From an uncultured Flavobacteriales bacterium (GTDB lineage: Bacteria > Bacteroidota > Bacteroidia > Flavobacteriales_G > Salibacteraceae): a stretch of DNA of 32,224 bases. The notes under the pieces are model-generated. The model had not been told where the DNA came from, did no database searches, and saw only the letters and a list, made by a program, of their open reading frames with translations. A program made the position numbers and the translations under genes. Each line of letters begins with the position of its first letter. Position 1 is the first letter of the stretch. Positions 16,228 through 24,184 of this stretch are shown one piece after another. The stretch is from the NCBI GenBank assembly GCA_937899835.1, contig CALCCE010000159.1, positions 1 through 32,224 on the forward strand. Direction: 5' to 3'.

Positions 16228-18249
16228 ATGAATGCTTCTATCCCCCCCGAACGACTGCCACTGCACCGGTTCACCCGTGTGCTCCTGGCGATGATCCTGG
16301 CCACCTTGTGTGGCCTTTCATCCTTGGGGCAAACCACCATCGATAGCTTGGAAAGAGCGTATCAGGCAAGTGATATCGCCTCCGAACAAGCTGCACTCCT
16401 CAACGAACTGGCGTGGCTCTACCGGAAAAGCAATCCTGAAAAAGGAATCTCCTGTGCCAGAAAGGCACTCAAAATTGCCCGGGAAAATCAATTTGATGCA
16501 GCGCTTGGAGACAGCTACGCACGCTTGGGCCTGCTCTACCGAAAGGCCGGCAATTACTTCCGTTCCCTCGATGCCCTCGACAGCGCTTTGGTCATCAGAA
16601 ACGAGTTGCAGGATGCACCGGGGGTTGCCGGCATCTACAACCTGATGGGCCTGACCTATTCCTACATGGGGAAATATGAAAACTCCGTGTCGGCTTTTTT
16701 GAAAAGCCTGAGGCAAAGAGAAACGCTTGGCGATACTGTAGGCATGATCAAATGTTACCGCAACCTCGGGGCTTTGTTTGACCGGATGGAGAAATATCCT
16801 GAATCGATCGAACAATACCTGCTGGCACTTCAATTGCTGGAGCAAGTTTCTAATCCTCAGCACCTGGCCTCGATGCATTATGCCCTTGCCATCAGCCATT
16901 ACCGGCTTGGGGATGCCGAGGCCAGCCGCAAAGCACTCCGCCAATCGCTGATTTATTGGCAAACCCAGAATGATTCGGCTTCGATCGCGCAAGCCTGGCA
17001 CCAGCTGGGCTTGATTTGGGAACAAGAGGGCCAGCTGGATTCGGCCATTTACTACCTCGAAAGCAGCAGAAAAGCCGAGCACGACCGTGGCAACCGCTTA
17101 GGAGCCGCACAATCGCTGGTCAACCTGGGTCGCATCTACCGGAAAAAGCAAAATTTTACCCGGGCGAAAGCTGCCTTAACCACGGGCATGGAAGTGGCAA
17201 CCACCGCCGAGAATACTGAACTGCAACACGATTTCGCGGTAGAGCTGTATGCGTTGTTCAAGGCTCAAAAAAAATGGGATGAAGCGCTGAGCTATTTGGA
17301 ACTGGAACGGCAACTACAGGACAGTTTACTCACCGAAAGCAGCTTAGAATCGGTACAAAAAGAATTGGCCGGCGATGCTGAACGCGAATTGCTCAAAGCA
17401 CGGCAAAAAGAAGCCGAAGCCCAAGCACAGGAAGCCGCCTACCGGGAACAAGCCCTTAGCACCCTATCCCAACGGACTAACTTTTTACTCCTGGCGTTGA
17501 TGACTGGGTTGATCCTGGCCGTATCGCTTTACCTCAACCGGATAAGCAGCCGCTCCAAAGCCCTAAAGCTGCAACAAACGATTTCTGCCCTGGAAGTGCG
17601 GTCCATCAATGCCCTAATGGAGGGACAAGAGCAGGAGCGAGAACGCGTAGCAAGAGAACTTCATGACAATGTTGGCACTATCTTGAGCACCGTAAAACTC
17701 AACTTCGAACAATTCAACACCTTGCAACAAGACCTGGCGGGTGCGGAGCAAAAGCAGGAACAACACTACCAAAGGACGCTTGAACTGTTGGACACGGCCG
17801 TGCGAGAAATCCGGCAAATTTCCCATAACATGGTTTCCGGGGTGTTGAAACAGTTTGGACTGGTAGCCGCTACCCGCGACCTGGTGAGCGCTATTGAAAC
17901 ATCGGGTCAGTTGTCGATCAATGTGCTTAGCATCAACATGGAAAAGCGGGTGGGTGGCCAGGCGGAAGAAACGGCTTTTCGGATCGTGCAGGAATTGTTG
18001 ACCAACGTTTTGAAACATGCCAAGGCCGCTAAAGTAACCGTAAAGATCGAACGGGAGGACGACCTGCTCAAGCTATAGGTCAAAGACAACGGAAAGGGCT
18101 TCGACCCGCAGGCCGACACCCAGGGAATGGGGCTAAACAATATATTTCAACGCTTGAAAAACGCCAACGGCAGACTCGACATCCAATCTGAAAAAGGAAA
18201 AGGAAGCAGGTTTAGGATTGAGCTTCCCATTGCAGTAGATGGACAGTAG
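16228..18249 (+). pseudogene. TPR sensor histidine kinase interrupted by an in-frame TAG
   Basis: The first open part (16228-18078) encodes 616 residues: a signal/anchor helix (about 17-34), about seven TPR-type repeats (about 45-370), a coiled-coil stretch rich in Glu, Gln and Ala (about 370-415), one membrane helix (about 417-437) and a HisKA_3 dimer/phosphoacceptor region with H479 in RVARELHDNVG. The ATPase N-box (QELLTNVLKHAKA, N593) is present, then LLKL and TAG at 18076-18078. Beyond it the same frame continues for 56 codons with the missing parts, the G1 box VKDNGKGFD and G2 box QGMGLNN, to a TAG at 18247-18249. A single CAG-to-TAG change would explain this. Other genes here also end in TAG (for example 10911-10913), so this is a real stop in this organism or an assembly error. 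The truncated kinase should not bind ATP well. Confidence 0.88.
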
Positions 18250-18287
18250 TGCCCCGTGATTAGCACTTTCTTTCTATCTTGAAAACC

Positions 18288-18929
18288 ATGATCCGAGTAT
18301 TGCTGGCAGACGATCACCGTATTTTCAGGGAAGGACTAAAGGCACTCCTGGCCAACATTTCAGACATTGAGCTAATAAAAGAGTGTGCCGACGGTCACGA
18401 AGTATTGGCTGCCTTAAAAGCGCACCCAACCGATGTGGCAGTGTTGGACATCAACATGCCGGGAGTAGACGGCTTGGAGGTCACCCGCCAAATGCGAGAA
18501 CACCATTCCGAAGTGAAAGTGTTGATCCTTTCCATGCACCACGAGCCGCATTTTATTCAAACTGCGATTGAAACCGGAGCCAACGGTTACCTGCTGAAAA
18601 ACACCGGTGGAGAAGAATTTTGTGAGGCCATACGCACCGTGGCCCGTGGTGAGACCTACCTGAGTAGCGAAGTGACCACCACCCTGATCAAAGGATTGCA
18701 AAAAAAAGACAAGAAAGTGCTAACCTCCCGACAAGCGGACCTCAGTGCCCGGGAGCTGGAAGTGTTGCGCCTCATCGCCAAAGAATATACCACCCCACAA
18801 ATCGCAGACGCACTTTTTATATCCGCACACACCGTGAAGTCGCACCGCAAAAACCTGCTCAGCAAGCTGCAAGTAAAAAACGCTGCCGGTTTGATTCGCT
18901 TTGCGGTTGAAAATGAATTGTTGGAGTAA
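18288..18929 (+). CDS. NarL/LuxR-type response regulator
   Basis: A 213-residue cytosolic regulator. The receiver domain (about 1-120) has Asp8-Asp9 in LLADDH, phosphoacceptor Asp54 in AVLDINMPG, the Thr/Ser switch region (LILSMHH) and Lys104 in YLLKNT. A linker leads to a C-terminal GerE/LuxR DNA-binding domain (about 150-213): SARELEVLRLIAKEYTTPQIA, then SAHTVKSHRKNLLSKL. I prefer the ATG at 18288 over an in-frame TTG at 18279. It begins 38 nt after the interrupted kinase and is its cognate partner by context. If that kinase is inactive, this protein may depend on cross-talk or on small phosphodonors. It is close in type to the regulator at 20146-20805, but they are on opposite strands and share only general family identity. 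Confidence 0.93.
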   Translation: MIRVLLADDHRIFREGLKALLANISDIELIKECADGHEVLAALKAHPTDVAVLDINMPGVDGLEVTRQMREHHSEVKVLILSMHHEPHFIQTAIETGANGYLLKNTGGEEFCEAIRTVARGETYLSSEVTTTLIKGLQKKDKKVLTSRQADLSARELEVLRLIAKEYTTPQIADALFISAHTVKSHRKNLLSKLQVKNAAGLIRFAVENELLE

Positions 18930-19154
18930 CTCCAACGGTTGAAATTGCCTAAATCCAAAAACCGGTTCCACCAACTTGGTCCTCTTCATCAAAGCCTCAA
19001 AAAGGCTACTTCATTCGTCTTTCTTCCAAAAAGCAATCTACAGTGGAGCATCCGTTCAAATCAAGGCTCTGGAAAGGCAATGTGAGTTCAGACTTTTATC
19101 TTTCGGATACACAAGTTCCAATTACCTGTTTTAAACAGCTGTTTCGTCTTTCAA

Positions 19155-19190
19155 AGTAAAGCCCGGGCTTTTCTCAAAGGCCGGGCTTGC
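19155..19190 (-). terminator. Terminator after the 19218-19904 gene (minus strand)
   Basis: On the minus strand, AAGCCCGG (plus 19181-19188) pairs with CCGGGCTT (plus 19159-19166), with about 14 nt between. The stem is 30 nt after the minus-strand stop and leads into TTTACTTT. It may also protect the convergent plus-strand response regulator transcript. Confidence 0.65.
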
Positions 19191-19217
19191 ACGATTCACA
19201 ATTATCGTTTGGGAAGA

Positions 19218-19904
19218 TTAGTTCACCTCATAAGGTAGCCCGTCTTGCAACGCCTTATTGATCGGGCCTTCGGCTTCACGACTGGCAAGGTCTTGCACCG
19301 CCGTTTTGTACAAGTCTTCAAAAAGATCTACCACCTCGTTCAAAAAATCTTTGAAGGGACTTCCCAGGCCGTCGATATCCACGTCCATGTCTTTGTATTT
19401 GAGCTTCAAATTTCTTAGTTCGACCAATTGCAAATAGGTGATACCCTCCTTCAACTCCAAGGAAAACTCAAGATCGCCCGACCCGGTTACTTCTTTTGCC
19501 TTCAGGTCTCCGCTAATGCTCACGCTTTCCGACAGTCCAGACACACTGGCTTTAACCGAACCTTTTGCTTTGGCTTTCAGGTTACTGCTGAGTTCGACCG
19601 AGAGCTTGCCCTTGCCTCTAATTTGGTTTTCGTTTTGGTCCACACTATCTACTTCCACGGATTGAAATTGCATGGAAGACAGCCCGGTCATGTCCCGCAC
19701 CTTCGCTTCGGCTTTTACTTCGGCTTTGATGCCCAGCAGTTTAATTTTGCCTATGGTGCATTTGTCTTCACACACCTTTTCCCAGGTGTCTAATCCCATA
19801 CTCTGGATCTCAGAGGACAATGCAGGATTGATTTTTTCAAGAAATTGATTCAGTATCGCTTCTACCTCTTCGTTGGTCACCGTTGGGGTTGTTGTTGAAC
19901 TCAT
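19218..19904 (-). CDS. Cytosolic lipid-binding-like protein (TULIP-like, tentative)
   Basis: I chose the ATG at 19904 (MSSTTTPTVTNEE), because an upstream in-frame start at 19964 adds a short unlikely lead. The 228-residue product has no signal peptide. Helix EAILNQFLEKINPALSSEI begins it, then long amphipathic beta strands with repeating Lys/Ala/Val (IKLLGIKAEVKAEAKVRD; LSVELSSNLKAKAKGSVK), then a final helix pair (FLNEVVDLFEDLYKTAVQDL). The order helix, long curved strands, helix resembles TULIP-type lipid-binding domains (SMP, JHBP, BPI), but this rests only on pattern. It has a possible Cys pair (VCEDKC, residues about 46-51). The gene is convergent with the response regulator at 18288 and separated by 242 nt from the minus-strand regulator gene upstream. 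Function unknown. Confidence 0.75.
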   Translation of the reverse strand: MSSTTTPTVTNEEVEAILNQFLEKINPALSSEIQSMGLDTWEKVCEDKCTIGKIKLLGIKAEVKAEAKVRDMTGLSSMQFQSVEVDSVDQNENQIRGKGKLSVELSSNLKAKAKGSVKASVSGLSESVSISGDLKAKEVTGSGDLEFSLELKEGITYLQLVELRNLKLKYKDMDVDIDGLGSPFKDFLNEVVDLFEDLYKTAVQDLASREAEGPINKALQDGLPYEVN

Positions 19905-20145
19905 AATGTTGGTTGTAATTGAATAAATGGTTGTTTTCACAAAGCAACGGCTCTGGCTGCTCAACGATTAGCCATGATACCCTGGAAAACGATCAGGGGA
20001 TTGCTCCGAAAAGCGGTAAGGGTTTCCCCTCATTTTCTCTGTCCAACCTGTAAGATCAGTGCAACTAATCATAGACGGTGTGGGCAACTCCCGCATTACA
20101 ATATCACCGAGTTGCTGAAAATGGGACCAATAAGTAATGGAGGGC

Positions 20146-20805
20146 CTACTCTTCTACCAAGCCATGGCGAACGGCATAAAGCACCAGGCCAGCCATGTTG
20201 CGGGCACCGCTTTTTTCCATGAGCACCTTGCGGTAACCTTCAATGGTTTTTGGGCTCAAAAACAAGGCTTCGCCAATCTCAAGGGTAGTGAGTTCCTGAC
20301 AGATGAGGCGCAGCACTTCCGATTCGCGTTCGGTCAGCCCATGTGCAGGCAAATCGGCAGAGCGGATCAGGGAAGGATCGGCAATTCCATTGAGCATCGC
20401 CTTGGACACACGCTCACTGAAGAAAAAACCGGTAGTATGGGCACTTTTTATGGCAGCTACCAATTCATTGGGGGCAGTGGTTTTGACCAGGTATCCGTTG
20501 GCCCCTAAGCGGATCATTTGAAGAATAAAGGCATTGTGCTGGTGCATGGTAAGAATAAGCACCTTTACCTCACTGTTGATCTTACGGATCTCTTGGAGGG
20601 TTTCTTTGCCGCCCAAAATCGGCATTTCAAGGTCGAGCAGCACTACATCTACCTTATTGGTCTCCAGTTTATTGAGCAATTCCCGACCATTGGAAGCTTC
20701 TACGGTGACCAAAAATTCAGGATGACTGTTGAGAATGGCTACCAAGCCGGAGCGCACCACTTTATGGTCATCGGCTAAAGCAATTTTTAAGGGAGGAGTA
20801 TTCAT
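20146..20805 (-). CDS. NarL/LuxR-type response regulator of the second pair
   Basis: A 219-residue regulator. The receiver domain has Asp12-Asp13 (ALADDHK), the phosphoacceptor Asp58 in VLLDLEMP and Lys108 in YLVKTT. The C-terminal LuxR helix-turn-helix (about 152-219) reads LTERESEVLRLICQELTTLEIG, then SPKTIEGYRKVL. The start overlaps the stop of the histidine kinase gene by 4 nt (20802-20805), so they are translationally coupled. It is the last gene of the minus-strand operon that begins with the lipoprotein at 23012. The gene is likely switched by phosphorylation from the adjacent kinase. Target genes cannot be read from the sequence. Confidence 0.95.
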   Translation of the reverse strand: MNTPPLKIALADDHKVVRSGLVAILNSHPEFLVTVEASNGRELLNKLETNKVDVVLLDLEMPILGGKETLQEIRKINSEVKVLILTMHQHNAFILQMIRLGANGYLVKTTAPNELVAAIKSAHTTGFFFSERVSKAMLNGIADPSLIRSADLPAHGLTERESEVLRLICQELTTLEIGEALFLSPKTIEGYRKVLMEKSGARNMAGLVLYAVRHGLVEE

Positions 20806-21599
20806 GAAACTGATGAATTTGGTGCCTGAAGCGGAACGTTGATTTTCGCCACAAAACCTTGGCTGCCTTCAAAGGAAACCGTTCCTCCGAGCGCTCCTAC
20901 CCGGCTTTGGATGTTCATCAGACCGATGCCGGAATGAGGAAGCTTTTGAGATAGTCCCACCCCATTGTCGCTATAGCGAATGGAAATCGAATAAGGATCA
21001 AAGGTTAGGCATATATGTACCTGGGTGGCGTTGGCGTGTTTAATGGTGTTGTTGAGCAATTCTTGCATGGCACGCAACAATCCTAATTCTACCTGAGTGC
21101 CGGGTCGAAAAGGAGTGCCTTTAACCTCCAGTGCAGGTGTGAATCCTGCCTTTTGAACTGGCGCTATGCAATCCTGAAGCGCCTGAATCAACCCAAACTC
21201 TTCTAAGGTAGATGGCAGCAAATTGTGGCTGACCCTTCGAATGCCTTCCAACCCTTCGCCAATCATTGCGCAGGCCTCGTCCAAAAATGCGGCTTGGTCT
21301 GCACTGGTTTCCGGGTGATGGGCTCGATACGCCAGGGTAAGTTGGAGGCCCGAAAACTGCGAACCGACCCCGTCATGAAGTTCCTGGGCCAGGCGTTTGC
21401 GTTCGCGCTCCGCCCCTTGGATGGTGGCGCGCAACAATTCGTGCTGCCTTTTATTTTTCAGCTTTTGAAGTTCTACATCCCGGTCTACCATGCGTTTCTG
21501 ATAGATAAGGACAAATAAGACTACCGCAATAGCCAACAACACAATGAGCGTAGCACTCACCGTAAAAATCAGGACGATGTCGGATTCTTCCGGGCCCAT
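20802..21599 (-). CDS. HisKA_3-type sensor histidine kinase
   Basis: A 265-residue kinase from the ATG at 21599 (MGPEESD); an in-frame start 60 nt earlier gives a poor lead. A single membrane helix (about 7-30, VLIFTVSATLIVLLAIAVVL) is followed by a coiled-coil linker (DVELQKLKNKRQHEL). The phosphoacceptor His lies in ERKRLAQELHDGVG. The ATPase domain has the N-box MQELLNNTIKHANA, the G1 box YSDNGVGL and the G2 box HSGIGLMNIQ, all complete. There is no periplasmic sensor domain, so the input probably comes from the adjacent membrane protein and lipoprotein. It overlaps the preceding gene by 31 nt and the next by 4 nt, a compact operon. Confidence 0.93.
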   Translation of the reverse strand: MGPEESDIVLIFTVSATLIVLLAIAVVLFVLIYQKRMVDRDVELQKLKNKRQHELLRATIQGAERERKRLAQELHDGVGSQFSGLQLTLAYRAHHPETSADQAAFLDEACAMIGEGLEGIRRVSHNLLPSTLEEFGLIQALQDCIAPVQKAGFTPALEVKGTPFRPGTQVELGLLRAMQELLNNTIKHANATQVHICLTFDPYSISIRYSDNGVGLSQKLPHSGIGLMNIQSRVGALGGTVSFEGSQGFVAKINVPLQAPNSSVS

Positions 21600-22219
21600 A
21601 CAATGGCAAGGGTGTAAATGAGGTAGAGCAAGATAGCAAGAGCTGCGTGTACTTCCCAAATGGCCAAATACGCCCGACCACTAAGGTCACTAACCGTTTT
21701 AGAAAAAACAAACAGGAGCATGTTGCCACTAAAAAAGATCAGCACTCCGGTTGATACCCAAAAACCGAAAGTTTTAGCCGGGTTGCGTACCACACCTTCG
21801 CTCATGATCTTCAAAAAATAGCGAACGGCCAGGCTTACCAACAAGATGGCTTCTAGGGGCCTGATCCAGGTAGGAAGTGCCATAAGCCCATCACCAACCG
21901 CTAGATTGGTGAACCATGCAAGGGCAAAAGTTGCGCCTGCCACCCTAAGCCATCGGCTTGCAATACTTTTGCCCAACAACAGGCCGAACAGGCGCAACAT
22001 CATTAGGCACTCAAATAGGAGATAGCCGTGAAAGAAGGGAGCAGTACTGGTATTCCCCAGCTTCATCCAAGCGAGGGCCAACATTGAATTAACCGATATT
22101 AGGACCAGCAAAATAGCCATCCAGCGCGCGACTAAGGGAAGACGCGACCAACTGGCCACTGCGCAAAACGCGGGCACCAGCGGAGCAAATTGTCCAAGGT
22201 AGGAGAGCAAATCCAACAA
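21569..22219 (-). CDS. Multi-spanning membrane protein of a signalling operon
   Basis: A 216-residue protein with about six or seven hydrophobic segments (about 2-22, 32-52, 67-84, 90-108, 120-137, 150-170, 185-206). There are few charged residues in the segments and a basic end (ARKNPTSS). No family motif was found. The chosen start is an unusual TTG at 22219, because upstream is an in-frame TGA two codons before and the first ATG would lose the first helix. It begins 19 nt after the lipoprotein stop and overlaps the kinase start by 31 nt. In Bacteroidota, such unassigned seven-helix-like genes next to short sensor kinases are common; a sensory membrane partner for the kinase is inference. 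Confidence 0.8.
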   Translation of the reverse strand: MLDLLSYLGQFAPLVPAFCAVASWSRLPLVARWMAILLVLISVNSMLALAWMKLGNTSTAPFFHGYLLFECLMMLRLFGLLLGKSIASRWLRVAGATFALAWFTNLAVGDGLMALPTWIRPLEAILLVSLAVRYFLKIMSEGVVRNPAKTFGFWVSTGVLIFFSGNMLLFVFSKTVSDLSGRAYLAIWEVHAALAILLYLIYTLAIVWARKNPTSS

Positions 22220-22238
22220 GATTCAGGGAGTTGCGGAG

Positions 22239-23012
22239 TTAAAGAACATTTTTGATCAGCACACTGCTGGTATCGCAATGCCTGGGGCAGGGATAGGTGA
22301 AATCGTAAGAGCTAGTCAGGTCTGACTTGATGGTATCGTTGGATAGGATGTTGACATACACCACACTGCCATACTGGTCGTTGTCGTCGGTATCGAAATC
22401 ATCTTCTTGCGGGGAGATGGTACGCAAACCATAGGTAATGTACAACAGACCATTACGCGCGTTGGGATACAAGGCATCGACTACTTCCCAGGTATAGTTA
22501 TAGGCATATACGGGGGTGTGTACTTCATCCGACTTTTGCTCGGAGAGCTCCCTACAATTCTGGGTCAGGGGGGCCACATCGCTAACGTTCATCCAGGCTT
22601 GATCTCCAGATTCCCCATCAATTGTGAGCACCTGGCTCACCGTGTCGTCGAGGCAACCGATAACGTTGACAAACGCCAGGCCCGGGATGGTGTCGGGATA
22701 GCCTTTGCAGTAATAGTAGGCCCGCAACCCAGTGGATTCGGGATTGCTGTTGCGCAGGGTTTCCAGCTGGTCTGTACCTATCGTAAGGGTTTTCACCTCC
22801 TTGGTTTGATGCGCCTCGCGCCAGCCTGAGGCCCAAATTCTTACACCTTCACCGTAAAGGCTAAAGGTAGAGCCCGAACAGTCGTCTCCGGCAATGGAAT
22901 CGGGTGTGGCACTCTCTTCGTAAGCGGTGGCTTGTTGCTCAGGAGGTGAACTGGTACAGGCGCCCAGCATAAGCCATCCCATACCCATCAGAATCATATT
23001 CAATTTTCTCAT
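22239..23012 (-). CDS. Lipoprotein, first gene of the second two-component operon
   Basis: A 257-residue protein from the ATG at 23012 (MRKLN); a TTG two codons upstream is less likely. The signal ends with the lipobox LMLGAC, Cys19, followed by a Thr/Ser/Pro/Gln-rich tether (TSSPPEQQATAYEESATPD). The mature domain includes several Cys (DDCSGS, YYYCKG, VIGCLDD, NCRE, YPCPRHC) that could form disulfide pairs, and Asp-rich stretches (EDDFDTDDNDQYG) that might bind Ca. No family was recognised. It is separated from the membrane protein by 19 nt and lies in the same operon as the kinase and regulator, so it may be an extracytoplasmic sensor or a target. Confidence 0.85.
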   Translation of the reverse strand: MRKLNMILMGMGWLMLGACTSSPPEQQATAYEESATPDSIAGDDCSGSTFSLYGEGVRIWASGWREAHQTKEVKTLTIGTDQLETLRNSNPESTGLRAYYYCKGYPDTIPGLAFVNVIGCLDDTVSQVLTIDGESGDQAWMNVSDVAPLTQNCRELSEQKSDEVHTPVYAYNYTWEVVDALYPNARNGLLYITYGLRTISPQEDDFDTDDNDQYGSVVYVNILSNDTIKSDLTSSYDFTYPCPRHCDTSSVLIKNVL

Positions 23013-23128
23013 GATCAAATTATTTATTAGTGGTTATAAATCGTTGAATCGGCCGAATGGTAAGGGAGCTCCTTCTGCCCTTATTTCAAGCAAAAGGAAA
23101 GATACATTTATTGGCTTCACTCCAAGGC

Positions 23129-23163
23129 CAAAACCCGGCGATCTACCTCAAAACCCGGCGATC
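23129..23163. repeat. Tandem direct repeat, 15 bp at a 20-bp step
   Basis: CAAAACCCGGCGATC occurs exactly at 23129-23143 and again at 23149-23163. The 20-bp period, about two helical turns, would place two protein-binding sites on the same DNA face. It lies about 117 nt upstream of the lipoprotein start on its minus-strand side. A regulator site is an inference. Confidence 0.5.
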
Positions 23164-23222
23164 CCCCTACTGAAACAGGGTTTACCCTGATGGTAAAACA
23201 AGGGTAACCTGGGGAATTTATG

Positions 23223-23236
23223 GTCAGTTCACTGAC
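23223..23236. promoter_or_regulatory. Palindrome GTCAG-N4-CTGAC
   Basis: Perfect 5-bp arms with a 4-nt spacer, the same geometry as the box at 24111-24124 but different half-sites. It lies 309 nt before the Crp/Fnr gene. It could be an autoregulation site, though the distance makes that uncertain. Confidence 0.3.
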
Positions 23237-23544
23237 ATAGTTTATGCCACTTGTTAGTGGCCCTTCTATTGGAATGAAAGGGCAACAAAGACGGTAAGAA
23301 GAGGCAATTTGATTCTATGCCCGCTATTGTTTAAAAATGCGCTTGGAAGGGAGTAGTGGTGATTAAATCAATTCACTGTTTTCCAGTGCTTGTGCTTTTT
23401 TTACCTTGTTCCACATAAAAACTAGTTTGAATCGCATTGGGCATCGGCAACTCAAATGCTTTCTCTCAATTCACTTGGGCTACAGCGTTTGTCATTTACC
23501 TCGAATTGAGGATTGCCTGCCTCTGATCCCAAGAATCTACATTC

Positions 23545-24114
23545 ATGAGTCAACAACTACAAGCCTATATTGAAAAGCGCCTCGGCCAAACACCTGAAAA
23601 TCTAGAGGTGGTGTTGGCTGCTTTTAAGCCGATAAAAACGAAAAAGAATCAAGTTTTGTTGGAGGTGGGCGAAGTGTGCAAGCACTGCTATTTTATCCTC
23701 AACGGCTGCTTAAAAGTTTCGTCTTACAACGTGAATGGCGATGAAAGCACGATCAACCTGGCTTTTGAAGAAGAATGGCGAACGGCCATGAACAGTTTTG
23801 TGAACCAGCAACCCTCCAACGAGCGCATTGTGGCGGTGGAGCAAAGCGAGCTTTTGGCCATTAGCCGGCAGAAGTTTCAGGAATTTTCGCAACAGATCAG
23901 CGGCTTCCAACAAATCTATCAGCAACTGCTGGAAGAGTCGTATACCAAGTCGGTGGAACGGGTGCAAACCCTGATGGCCATGGATGCCCTGGATCGGTTA
24001 AAATGGCTCTTATCGGAACAACCGTTGATATTTACACGCCTGTCCAGCCGTTTGATTGCTTCTTACCTGGGCATATCCGAAGCCACCTTGAGCCGGCTAA
24101 AGCCAAAACTTTGA
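23545..24114 (+). CDS. Crp/Fnr-family transcriptional regulator
   Basis: A 189-residue cytosolic regulator. Residues about 20-115 form a cNMP-binding-like beta roll (NQVLLEVGEVCKHCYFILNG, then LKVSSYNVNGDESTINLAFE), the long dimer helix follows (QIYQQLLEESYTKSVERVQT), and the C-terminus carries a winged helix-turn-helix with the recognition part LIASYLGISEATLSRLKPKL. No Fe-S cysteine set is seen (only a CKHC pair), and no cAMP-contact Arg/Ser motif is obvious, so the effector is unknown. The ATG at 23545 follows an AT-rich leader. The TGA stop lies inside the TTGAC-N4-GTCAA box that precedes the next operon. It likely controls that operon. Confidence 0.92.
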   Translation: MSQQLQAYIEKRLGQTPENLEVVLAAFKPIKTKKNQVLLEVGEVCKHCYFILNGCLKVSSYNVNGDESTINLAFEEEWRTAMNSFVNQQPSNERIVAVEQSELLAISRQKFQEFSQQISGFQQIYQQLLEESYTKSVERVQTLMAMDALDRLKWLLSEQPLIFTRLSSRLIASYLGISEATLSRLKPKL

Positions 24115-24124
24115 CATAGGTCAA
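24111..24124 (+). promoter_or_regulatory. Crp/Fnr-type box TTGAC-N4-GTCAA before the SDR operon
   Basis: A perfect 5-bp dyad with a 4-nt spacer, matching the architecture of FNR/CRP-like sites (FNR consensus TTGAT-N4-ATCAA). It overlaps the stop of the Crp/Fnr gene. A -7-like CACCTTTG at 24147-24154 lies 22 nt downstream and no -33 TTG is present at the proper spacing, so an activator at about -42 would replace it. That is inference from position. Confidence 0.6.
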
Positions 24125-24184
24125 ACCTTTTGGAAATGGCTTCCGCCACCTTTGTACCATCAATCACGCTAAAAATTTATAACG

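Larger units (their letters stand above)
23019..23544. other. Divergent 526-nt regulatory region with repeats
   Basis: This spacer separates the lipoprotein gene (minus) and the Crp/Fnr gene (plus) and must carry both promoters. It contains a tandem 15-bp direct repeat (23129-23143 and 23149-23163) and a palindrome GTCAG-N4-CTGAC (23223-23236). No gene of convincing quality was seen in it. Confidence 0.5.

Noticed and set aside
16318..17082. A 254-residue minus-strand frame inside the TPR kinase
   Set aside because: Antisense to the TPR region; repeated TPR codon pattern keeps the opposite strand open.
19127..19144. Overlapping palindromes CTGTTT-N1-AAACAG and AAACAGCTGTTT
   Set aside because: They lie between two convergent genes with no start nearby, so an operator role is unlikely; may be chance in AT-rich DNA.
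24128..24154. A full -33/-7 promoter for the SDR gene
   Set aside because: The TTTG at 24129-24132 is only 14 nt from the -7-like element, too short for the Bacteroidota spacing; the activator-site reading was kept instead.
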